Source of the DNA: Deltaproteobacteria bacterium
GTDB taxonomy: Bacteria > SAR324 > JACQKK01
Direction of reading: 5' to 3'
DNA length: 6,623 nt
Assembly: GCA_029879595.1 (NCBI GenBank)
Contig: JAOUPZ010000180.1
Coordinates: 1 to 6,623, forward strand
Notes under the pieces: model-generated
Database searches by the model: none
Told to the model about the DNA's origin: nothing
What the model saw: the letters and a program-made list of their open reading frames with translations, nothing else
Made by a program: the position numbers and the translations under genes
In this document: positions 1-5,561 of the stretch, piece by piece
How the letters are laid out: each line of letters opens with the position of its first letter
Numbering within the stretch: the stretch's first letter is position 1

Positions 1-321
1 GTCGAGGAGGCCGACCGGGCCGAGGAAGGCGCCCGGGCCGTCTTTGGCGGTGGGGGCTCCCGGGACGATGTGCCCAGTTCCGGCATAGATTCCGCCCGCC
101 TCAAGGACGGCTGGCCCCTGGCGGAGTTGCTGGCCGAGGTGGGGCTTACCAAAAGTCGCGGGGAGGCCCGGCGGCTGATCCAGCAGGGCGGGGTTTCCGT
201 GAACGATGAACGGGTGGGAGACGCCGAGTTGATGGTTACCGGCGAGCACGCTCTGGCCGGGGAGATCATGATCCGGCTGGGCAAGAAGCGCTTCCACCGG
301 CTGGTGGTGGAGCAGGCATGA
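1..321 (+). CDS. tyrS: Tyrosyl-tRNA synthetase, C-terminal end (partial, 5' truncated by window)
   Basis: This is the last 106 codons of an open frame that enters from the left edge and ends at TGA 319-321. The visible part is an S4 RNA-binding domain: after a Gly/Ser-rich linker (about residues 16-30 of the fragment) come LAELLAEVGLTKSRGEARRL, then GGVSVNDERV, and a terminal GKKRFHRLVV strand. This arrangement and ending are typical of bacterial tyrosyl-tRNA synthetase, the cytosolic enzyme that charges tRNA-Tyr; the S4 domain helps bind the tRNA. The catalytic Rossmann domain with the HIGH and KMSKS motifs lies outside the window, so the enzyme class is inferred from the tail alone. The short ending without further extension suits the type-2 (TyrZ-like) group. 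A GTG at 70 could be read as a start, but the frame is open and family-like upstream, so it is internal. An isolated S4 protein is the main alternative. Confidence 0.85.
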   Translation, partial: VEEADRAEEGARAVFGGGGSRDDVPSSGIDSARLKDGWPLAELLAEVGLTKSRGEARRLIQQGGVSVNDERVGDAELMVTGEHALAGEIMIRLGKKRFHRLVVEQA

Positions 322-324
322 AAC

Positions 325-340
325 GGCGGACGGTTCCGCC
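325..340 (+). terminator. Hairpin just after tyrS, possible weak terminator
   Basis: A perfect 6-bp stem (GGCGGA 325-330, TCCGCC 335-340) closes a CGGT loop and starts 3 bases after the tyrS stop codon. AAAC at 321-324 could also pair with GTTT at 344-347 across a 3-base bulge. The following T run is only three bases, so intrinsic termination would be inefficient. It may only mark the tyrS-def boundary, and def may still be reached by readthrough. Confidence 0.35.
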
Positions 341-390
341 CCGGTTTGCATACTCCTCAGCTCTTTGAACCAATTAGATCCGATGGCCCG

Positions 391-999
391 ATGACCGAAG
401 AGAACAGAAAAGCCCCCCTGCCGCCCCTGGTGACCATGGGCGACCCCCGCCTTTCAAGGCCCAGCGAGCCGGTGGACCCGGCCAATATCAACACACCGGT
501 ATTCCAGGCCCGGCTGCAACTGCTGGCGCGCTGCATGACGGAATATATCGGCATCGGCATAGCCGCGCCCCAGATCGGCTGGTTCAGGCGCGTGTTTCTG
601 ATCCTGGACGAGGACGAGGACGAATCAGAGCAGAAAGATTACCAGATGGAAGCCTGGATCAACCCGGAGATCGTGGAGTTTTCCGCCGAGCAGGGTTGGG
701 CCTGGGAGGGCTGCCTGTCCGTGCCGGGCCTGCGGGGCTGGATCAGGCGTCCGCTTTCCATCCGGGTGCGGGGCCTGGACGCCGGCGGGGACGAGGTCAG
801 CCGGGAAATAAAAGGCTGGCCGGCCCGGGTATTCCAGCACGAATTCGACCACCTGGACGGCATGCTGTTTCCCTACCGCGCCGTGGACACCCGGCACCTG
901 GTGATGCTGGAGGAACTGGAGAAACGCCAGGACTGGCCCGACGACTGGCCGGCCCCCGGCGCGGCCCGCGCCCCCATGGGGGTGGTGATCCCGGATTGA
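391..999 (+). CDS. def: Peptide deformylase
   Basis: Metal-dependent cytosolic enzyme that removes the formyl group from the N-terminal methionine of new proteins at the ribosome. With the ATG at 391 it has 202 residues, and all three family motifs are intact. Motif 1 is GIGIAAPQ (54-61). Motif 2 is EGCLSVP (106-112), with the metal-binding Cys108. Motif 3 is QHEFDHLDG (149-157), with His150 and His154 as metal ligands and Glu151 as catalytic base. It is a little longer than the usual 165-190 residues because of an acidic loop (DEDEDESE, about 73-80) and a Pro/Ala-rich C-terminal tail. The frame is open to a TTG at 346, but that codon overlaps the 3' side of the post-tyrS hairpin structure and the extra 15 residues look non-conserved, so I prefer 391. 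A later ATG at 436 would also keep all motifs. No strong Shine-Dalgarno sequence is visible. The usual partner fmt is not adjacent: the next gene is convergent. Confidence 0.95.
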   Translation: MTEENRKAPLPPLVTMGDPRLSRPSEPVDPANINTPVFQARLQLLARCMTEYIGIGIAAPQIGWFRRVFLILDEDEDESEQKDYQMEAWINPEIVEFSAEQGWAWEGCLSVPGLRGWIRRPLSIRVRGLDAGGDEVSREIKGWPARVFQHEFDHLDGMLFPYRAVDTRHLVMLEELEKRQDWPDDWPAPGAARAPMGVVIPD

Positions 1000-1021
1000 T
1001 ACTTCCTTCGCCTCTCCGCCC

Positions 1022-3124
1022 CTATTCCGGCATGCCGGTGAGCACCCCTTCCACATGGGCGATCACCAGCTCCCTGCGGGTGCGGCGGGAGTAATCCGCG
1101 TAGTCCTCGATGATCTCCTCGGACAGGCTCAGCGAAGTGCCGCCCAGACGGTGCCGCCGGGCCGCGTCCTCCAGCCGTTCCTTCAGCAGCGCACGGGCCC
1201 GCTGCAGGGCCGTTGCCAGATCGGCGAAGAAGGTCTTGCCCTCGTGGTCGAACAGCTCCACCCCCCCTGCGTACACCGGTTCGATGGAAACGCGCTCCCG
1301 CAGCACGAACTCCGAGGTCACCGCGCCCAGCGCGTTGGCCACATCGCCGTGTTCGGGGAATACCACCCGCTTTCCCAGGGGCCCCGGCAGGTTGCCGAAG
1401 AGCAGGGGCGCGCCCGCCCCCACCAGCACCACGGGCAGTCCGGGGTCCACGTCCAGGGCCGGACCCTCCCAGCTTTCTGGCCGCTGTTCATTTTGCTGTT
1501 CATTTTGCTGTGCATATTGCTGTTCATATTGCTGTTCATATTGCTGAGCATGTTGCTGTCCCTGCCCGGTCTGGTTTGCGCCGTCTCTGCGGAACAGCGC
1601 CCGGGCCAGGCTTTCCGGAGCGGGCTGTCGGTCTGACGGGTCGCGTCCCTCCAGCAGGAACCCCAGCAGCAGCCCGGCGGCCTGCAGGCGCAGGGTTTCC
1701 TCCAGCGCCTGTTGGAACTCCCCGGCATTCAAATCCAGCATCCGGGCGTAGAGCCCGAGCATTCCGGCGGCGTGCTGCCGGGAAAACGCGGGGATCAGCC
1801 CCCGGGCGCAGAGCAGATCCGTGGGGGTGAGCCCGATGCGGATTACCCGGCGGCGGCGCAACAGCTCCGTCAGGACGCTGGCAAAGCGGGGCAGCTTCAG
1901 CTCCGTGCCCAGCGCCCGCACCCGGCGCGGACCGGCGGCCAGGGCGTCTGTTATCCGCCGGGCCTCCGGCTGGTTCCCGGTGTCATTATCCTCCCCGGCC
2001 GGGGCTTCGTGCAGAGTTGCCAGGGCAGTCAGGCCGGCCAGTTCCAGCAGCTCCGGGTCTCCGAAGTGCCAGCAGTCCTCCAGCTCTTTTTCCAGGGCCT
2101 CGGGGGCAATGCCGGCCCGGCAGAACGGCAGCACCCTGCTGGATTCAAAGCGGAACCGCCCCCCGTCGCGCAGGGTGAAGCGGCTGTCCCCTCCCAGGCC
2201 AAAGGTGCGGATGTCCAGGCCCTCCACGGCCACGCGGCTGCCCCCCACCAGGACGCCGCCCCGGCTGGGCAGTCCCCGCCCGGAGCGCACCAGGCCGATG
2301 TCCGTGGTGGTGCCGCCCACATCCACCACCAGGGCCTCGCTGCCGCCCACAAGAAAGGCCCCGCCCCGCAGGGAGGCCGCCGGGCCGGAAAACAGCGTCT
2401 GCACGGGCATTTGCAGGGCCTCGGCCTGTTCCATCAGGGAGCCGTCCCCCTTGACGATATACAGCGGGCAGCCAATGCCCAGGCCGGCCAGGATATCCTG
2501 CACCGCCCGCAGCCATTCCCAGACCACGGCCAGCAGCCCGGCGTTGAGCGCGGCGGCGCGGGCCCGCTGCAGAAAGTTCAGCTGCCGGGTCAGCTCGGAG
2601 CCCAGCACCACCGGCTTGCCGTAGGCCCTGCCCAGGATTTCGCCGATGCGCCTTTCATGGTCAGGGTTGCGGGTGGAGCCGTATCCGGACACGGCGAAGC
2701 CTTCCACCAGGGGGGCCAGCGCCCGGGTTTTTTCCAGCACCTCCCGCTCTGAGACCGGAGAGTGGCTCACCGCGTCAAAGCCCATCTGACTGCCCAGCAG
2801 GGCCAGCCGCGGATGAAAGCCGGGCGGGACGTGGATATCGCCGGGTTCCATTACCAGGGCGGTGGGGTGGGTGCGGCCCTCGGCTACCGTGTTGGTGGCC
2901 AGGGTGGTGGACAGGCAGACCCGGCGCAGGGCCTTTTGCTCGGGGGCGGTGACGGCCAGGGCCGCGAAGGCACTCCCGATGCAGAGCGTATAGTCGCCGT
3001 GGGTGGTGGGGGTCTTGGCCTTGCGCAGAACGCTCCGGGCCTCCAGATCGAACAACACTATGTCGGTGAAGGTTCCGCCCGTGTCCAGCCCGATTCCCAG
3101 GGCGGGGCTGTTATGCTCGGCCAT
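1022..3124 (-). CDS. Hydantoinase/oxoprolinase family protein (HyuA-like ATPase), 700 aa
   Basis: The family covers ATP-dependent N-methylhydantoinase subunit A and 5-oxoprolinase, cytosolic enzymes that open cyclic amide rings; many members have unknown substrates. The N-terminal ASKHA-fold phosphate motif is LDTGGTFTD (13-21), followed by LSTTLATN (71-78), VKGDGSLM (224-231), FSGPAAS (245-251) and a second phosphate motif VDVGGTTTDIG (267-277). Later come GLTPTDLL (431-438) and a C-terminal block with VGAGAPLLFGNLPGPLGK (568-585) and DVANALGAV (594-602). Between these last parts lies an insertion of about 50 residues with a six-unit Gln-rich repeat (523-547). Another probable insertion is the acidic stretch near 374-390. 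The ATG at 3124 follows the upstream stop by 3 bases (TGAgcgATG), with a modest GGCGGA 7 bases before the start, suggesting translational coupling to the pseudouridine synthase gene. No hyuB-type partner is in view, so the substrate cannot be inferred. Family membership is secure; the reaction is not. Confidence 0.88.
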   Translation of the reverse strand: MAEHNSPALGIGLDTGGTFTDIVLFDLEARSVLRKAKTPTTHGDYTLCIGSAFAALAVTAPEQKALRRVCLSTTLATNTVAEGRTHPTALVMEPGDIHVPPGFHPRLALLGSQMGFDAVSHSPVSEREVLEKTRALAPLVEGFAVSGYGSTRNPDHERRIGEILGRAYGKPVVLGSELTRQLNFLQRARAAALNAGLLAVVWEWLRAVQDILAGLGIGCPLYIVKGDGSLMEQAEALQMPVQTLFSGPAASLRGGAFLVGGSEALVVDVGGTTTDIGLVRSGRGLPSRGGVLVGGSRVAVEGLDIRTFGLGGDSRFTLRDGGRFRFESSRVLPFCRAGIAPEALEKELEDCWHFGDPELLELAGLTALATLHEAPAGEDNDTGNQPEARRITDALAAGPRRVRALGTELKLPRFASVLTELLRRRRVIRIGLTPTDLLCARGLIPAFSRQHAAGMLGLYARMLDLNAGEFQQALEETLRLQAAGLLLGFLLEGRDPSDRQPAPESLARALFRRDGANQTGQGQQHAQQYEQQYEQQYAQQNEQQNEQRPESWEGPALDVDPGLPVVLVGAGAPLLFGNLPGPLGKRVVFPEHGDVANALGAVTSEFVLRERVSIEPVYAGGVELFDHEGKTFFADLATALQRARALLKERLEDAARRHRLGGTSLSLSEEIIEDYADYSRRTRRELVIAHVEGVLTGMPE
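1487..1558 (-). repeat. 12-bp tandem repeat, six units, inside the hydantoinase-like gene
   Basis: Six contiguous 12-base units begin at 1487, 1499, 1511, 1523, 1535 and 1547. On the coding strand each reads CAGCAANATGNN, giving the peptide units QQHA, QQYE, QQYE, QQYA, QQNE, QQNE, followed by one more Gln. Units 1 and 2 (window order) are identical, as are units 4 and 5. Because the unit is a multiple of three, copy-number change would keep the frame. The tract is much more AT-rich than the flanking sequence. The product is a hydrophilic Gln-rich linker between the hydantoinase core and its C-terminal block. Confidence 0.95.
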
Positions 3125-3127
3125 CGC

Positions 3128-4291
3128 TCAGTCCGCCGTGCTTTCTGTGCAAGGCGCTGCCGGCCCTCCGGTGCCGTGCCGGGTCATCAGCGGCGCTATG
3201 CGCTCCTCCCAGGCTCCGGGCCGTGAGGCGATCCGCAGGGACTCCCCGGTGAAGGGGTGCTCCAGGGACATCTCCAGGCAGTGCAGGGCCTGCCGAGGCA
3301 GGACCAGCTGCCCGCGCAGCCGCCCGAAGTCCCGGTGGCGCACCCAGTCCAGGAATACTTCCGGGTCCGGGTGGTATTTCTTGTCACCCACGATGTGGTG
3401 CCCCAGATGGGCCAGCTGTACCCGGAGCTGGTTGGTCTGGCCGGTAACCGGCTCCAGTTCCACCTCGGAATATTTTTCACCGGCCAGGGTGTGGTGGGTC
3501 ACCCCCAGAATGTTGGTAAGGGAGGCCTGCGCTCTGCCGGCCTGAGCGCCTTCTTCGGAGTCGGGTGCCGGTTCCCTGGCGGGCACCAGCCGCAGCAGGG
3601 TGTGGATGGGTGAGTCTTCCGCCGGCACGATCCGCCCGGCCATGGTTTTCAGGTCCAGGGGAAAATGCCCGTGCACCAGCGCCCGGTAGCGCTTGCGCAC
3701 CCGGCGCACCCGGAACAGCCGCTGGAAGGCGTTGATATAGCTGCTCCGCCGTACAAGCAGCAGCACTCCGGCGGTTTCCAGGTCCAGCCGGTGCAGCGGG
3801 GTCAGTTCCGGTTCTTCCAGCAGTTCTCGCGCCCACACGGACAGGCTGGTGTAGTAATACACCCCGGATGGATTCACGGGCACGCTGTCCGGCTTTTCCA
3901 GGGCCAGCAGCCACTGGTCGGTGTACAGAGGGGTCTGCAACGGCGGTGGGGGCGGTTCCTCATTGCGCAGGTGCCGGTAGGAGATGCGGTCTCCCGGCTG
4001 CACCATGGTGTCCGGGCTTACCTCCCGGCCGTTGAGGCGCACCCGTTCCGGGTAAAACGACAGCGCCCAGGAGCCGGGTCGGCCATAGCGGTAGCGCTCG
4101 GTCAGGTATTCCTTCAGGGGGGCGGGCTCGCCCTCGTAGGTAAAGCTGAACACCCGTGAGCGCAGGCAGTGGGTGAACTCCGCCGGGGCCTCCGGGCAGT
4201 CTTTTTCCCGGCAGGGATTAATGGGGCAGGGACCCGCCGGGCCCAGCAGGCCGTGCACGGCGGTGATCTCGGTGGCTTTCGGGTATTCCAT
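3128..4291 (-). CDS. RluA-family pseudouridine synthase with N-terminal Cys-rich extension, 387 aa
   Basis: Converts specific uridines in rRNA or tRNA to pseudouridine; the target site cannot be read from the sequence. An S4-like RNA-binding segment spans about 48-108 (LKEYL at 59-63, VRLNGREV at 84-91, QPGDRISYR at 98-106). A proline-rich linker (113-117) then leads to the catalytic domain from about 120. The family signature is PLHRLDLETAGVLLL (165-179), with Asp170 the expected nucleophile. The second conserved block, TGQTNQLRVQLAHLGH (283-298), ends in VGDKKY (301-306). It departs from the common TGRxHQxRVH pattern: Gln285 replaces Arg, Asn287 replaces His and Gln292 replaces His. Residues 1-42 form an unusual extension with Cys22, Cys27, Cys32 and Cys42. 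The ATG at 4291 is the only ATG before the S4 region; a GTG at codon 13 is a possible alternative start. The gene ends 3 bases before the hydantoinase-like gene and follows the lyase gene after 81 bases. Confidence 0.92.
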   Translation of the reverse strand: MEYPKATEITAVHGLLGPAGPCPINPCREKDCPEAPAEFTHCLRSRVFSFTYEGEPAPLKEYLTERYRYGRPGSWALSFYPERVRLNGREVSPDTMVQPGDRISYRHLRNEEPPPPPLQTPLYTDQWLLALEKPDSVPVNPSGVYYYTSLSVWARELLEEPELTPLHRLDLETAGVLLLVRRSSYINAFQRLFRVRRVRKRYRALVHGHFPLDLKTMAGRIVPAEDSPIHTLLRLVPAREPAPDSEEGAQAGRAQASLTNILGVTHHTLAGEKYSEVELEPVTGQTNQLRVQLAHLGHHIVGDKKYHPDPEVFLDWVRHRDFGRLRGQLVLPRQALHCLEMSLEHPFTGESLRIASRPGAWEERIAPLMTRHGTGGPAAPCTESTAD

Positions 4292-4310
4292 GGCCTGTGA
4301 TCCATCCCCA

Positions 4311-4330
4311 GGCGTCCTGCAGCGGACGCC
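4311..4330 (-). other. Perfect 7-bp hairpin upstream of the pseudouridine synthase gene
   Basis: GGCGTCC (4311-4317) pairs with GGACGCC (4324-4330) around a 6-base loop, in the gap between the lyase and pseudouridine synthase genes. It lies 19 bases before the downstream start codon. In the transcription direction no T run follows it, so it does not look like an intrinsic terminator. It could protect or process the mRNA, or influence initiation at the downstream gene; this role is inference. Confidence 0.5.
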
Positions 4331-4333
4331 GCA

Positions 4334-4362
4334 ATATTAAAACCTCGCCGGATGCGCCCGGC
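4334..4362 (-). terminator. Weak terminator-like hairpin after the HMG-CoA lyase gene
   Basis: Read on the minus strand, a 5-bp stem (CCGGC 4362-4358 side with GCCGG 4351-4347 side, 6-base loop) is followed after four bases by TTTTAATATT. It starts 10 bases after the lyase TAG stop. The stem is short and the T run is interrupted, so termination would at best be partial, lowering transcription into the two downstream genes. Confidence 0.35.
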
Positions 4363-4372
4363 TGTATCATTC

Positions 4373-5296
4373 CTAATGCAGCGGGGCCTTCCTGCGTGCC
4401 ATGTAGGCCCGCAGGCCTGCACTGGGCAGCTCGCGCCCCAGCTCTTTTTCGAGCCATTCGCCCGTTTCCAGCAGGGCCTCCAGGTCGATCCCGGTTTCAA
4501 TTCCCAGCCCCTGGAACATGTACACCAGGTTTTCCGTGGGGACGTTGCCCGTGGCGCCGGGTGCGTAGGGGCAGCCCCCCAGGCCTCCCAGGGAGCCATC
4601 GAAGCAGCGCACCCCCATCTCCACGCCGGTCAGGGCGTTGGCCAGCGCCATGCCCCTGGTATCGTGCAGGTGCAGCCCCACCCGCCCAGTCTGAAACTGT
4701 GGCAGCACAGCCTCCAGCATCCGGGCGGTGTGCATGGGGGTGCCCATGCCGACGGTGTCGCCCAGCATCAGGAAGTCCACGCCCAGCACCGCCAGCCGGC
4801 GGGCCATGGTGCCAATCCGCGCCGGGGGCACCTCCCCCTCGTAGGGGCAGCCCATCACAACGCTGATCGTTCCCACCACGCTCATGCCCGCCTCCTTGCT
4901 GGCCGGTATGAGCTCGGCGAACTGGGTGAAGGTCTCCTCGATGCTCTTGTTGATATTGGCCTTGTTGTGGCTTTCCGTGGCCGAGAGAAAGACGTTGACC
5001 TGGCGCATCCCGGCGCTCCGGGCGCCTTCCAGCCCCTTGAGGTTGGGCACCAGGGCGGATGTGTCCACGCCCTCCAGGGCTGAGAACATGGCGGCAATCT
5101 CGGCGCAGTCAGCCAGGGCGGGAATCCATTTGGGGTTGACGAAGGAAGTCAGCTCGATATGGGGCAGTCCCGCCGCAGCCAGCCGCCGGATCAGCTCGGC
5201 CTTCTTCTGGGTGGGGAAGAACTTCCCCTCGGCCTGCAGGCCGTCGCGGGGGCTCACCTCGCGGATGTATACCTTTCCCGGCAGGTTCTGGAACAC
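4373..5296 (-). CDS. mvaB: Hydroxymethylglutaryl-CoA lyase (HMG-CoA lyase)
   Basis: DRE-TIM metallolyase that splits HMG-CoA into acetyl-CoA and acetoacetate, the last step of leucine degradation. The protein is 307 residues from the GTG at 5296, close to the usual bacterial length of about 300. Motifs numbered from that start: EVSPRDGLQ (13-21) with Arg17 and metal-ligand Asp18; HLHDTRG (209-215) with ligands His209 and His211; and the family signature GLGGCPYAPGATGN (238-251) with catalytic Cys242 and ligand Asn251. These match the human residues Arg41, Asp42, His233, His235, Cys266 and Asn275. The frame stays open to an ATG at 5476, but those 60 residues are low-complexity, overlap a likely promoter and precede the family core. 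No in-frame ATG occurs between 5476 and the core, whereas AGGGAG lies 9 bases before the GTG. No other leucine-degradation gene is visible nearby, so related HMG-CoA-lyase-like activities on other acyl-CoAs remain possible. Confidence 0.9.
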   Translation of the reverse strand: MFQNLPGKVYIREVSPRDGLQAEGKFFPTQKKAELIRRLAAAGLPHIELTSFVNPKWIPALADCAEIAAMFSALEGVDTSALVPNLKGLEGARSAGMRQVNVFLSATESHNKANINKSIEETFTQFAELIPASKEAGMSVVGTISVVMGCPYEGEVPPARIGTMARRLAVLGVDFLMLGDTVGMGTPMHTARMLEAVLPQFQTGRVGLHLHDTRGMALANALTGVEMGVRCFDGSLGGLGGCPYAPGATGNVPTENLVYMFQGLGIETGIDLEALLETGEWLEKELGRELPSAGLRAYMARRKAPLH

Positions 5297-5305
5297 CGGC
5301 TGAAT

Positions 5306-5311
5306 CTCCCT
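5306..5311 (-). promoter_or_regulatory. Ribosome binding site deciding the lyase GTG start
   Basis: AGGGAG on the minus strand is separated by 9 bases from the GTG at 5296-5294. It supports this start over the upstream ATG at 5476. A stronger AAGGAGG at 5343-5349 has no start codon at a useful distance in this frame. Confidence 0.55.
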
Positions 5312-5372
5312 GGCATTGTTAGTGCGGGCCCCCCGGGTTGTTCCTCCTTCGGGCGGCTGTCGGATATCCTCC

Positions 5373-5401
5373 AATCTATCCCAGGAGTGCAGTGCGGACA
5401 A
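5373..5401 (-). promoter_or_regulatory. Candidate sigma70-type promoter for the lyase gene group
   Basis: On the minus strand, TTGTCC (5401-5396, 4 of 6 matches to the -35 consensus) is spaced exactly 17 bases from TAGATT (5378-5373, 4 of 6 matches to the -10 consensus). Transcription would start near 5366, giving a leader of about 70 bases before the GTG start. This is a consensus match only; GC-rich genomes yield chance hits, but spacing and position are right. Confidence 0.4.
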
Positions 5402-5482
5402 GGCGGACCTGTCCCGGCCCGGTCTCCTCACGGTCGCGGAAAGGAGGCGCTCTGGGATGGAGGCAATATCCAGCAAATGGAT

Positions 5483-5502
5483 TTCCCCGGGGGAAGTTTT
5501 GC
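5483..5502 (+). promoter_or_regulatory. Palindrome overlapping a weak sigma54-like promoter element
   Basis: A perfect inverted repeat TTCCCC-G-GGGGAA covers 5483-5495. Overlapping it, a GG at 5489-5490 is spaced 10 bases from the GC of TTGC at 5499-5502, the GG/GC geometry of sigma54 promoters, though the usual TGGCAC around the GG is absent. It lies about 60 bases ahead of the response regulator start. An operator or an autoregulated sigma54 promoter is possible; the evidence is thin. Confidence 0.2.
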
Positions 5503-5561
5503 GTTAAGCTGGACAGTGGCGGCAAGCCGCCCGGGACAGACCCCAATACAAGGCCAGGGGC

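Larger units (their letters stand above)
5297..5561. other. Divergent intergenic region between lyase and response regulator genes
   Basis: This 265-base gap is the longest non-coding stretch in the window and must hold the promoters for both directions. Besides the separately listed sites it contains a 5-bp inverted repeat ATCCA/TGGAT (5468-5472 and 5478-5482). It also has a small hairpin GGCGG/CCGCC (5518-5522 and 5527-5531) flanked by two GGACAG copies (5511-5516 and 5534-5539) in the presumed leader of the response regulator gene. I see no further gene in it. Confidence 0.6.

Noticed and set aside
346..390. TTG start of the deformylase gene.
   Set aside because: It is a rare start codon with no ribosome binding site, overlaps the structure after tyrS and adds 15 residues outside the conserved domain.
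971..982. Perfect 12-base palindrome CCCCCATGGGGG near the end of def, near the convergent junction.
   Set aside because: It is coding sequence, has no loop or T run and is short enough to arise by chance in GC-rich DNA; I do not call it a terminator.
1000..1021. Convergent junction between def and the hydantoinase-like gene searched for a bidirectional terminator.
   Set aside because: The 22 bases are pyrimidine-rich on the plus strand with no inverted repeat.
1487..1558. The tandem units considered as a CRISPR array or replication iteron set.
   Set aside because: There are no spacers, the unit is 12 bases with no gap, and it stays in frame inside a coding sequence.
1055..1636. Long plus-strand open frames antisense to the hydantoinase-like gene (also 1712-2752 and 1821-2624).
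   Set aside because: They lie opposite a gene with clear family motifs, show low-complexity Ala/Gly/Pro/Arg/Gln composition and match no family; GC-rich DNA creates such shadows.
5297..5476. 60-residue N-terminal extension of the lyase from the ATG at 5476.
   Set aside because: It is not family-like, overlaps the best promoter candidate and would make the enzyme much longer than its family; a GTG with a proper binding site fits better.
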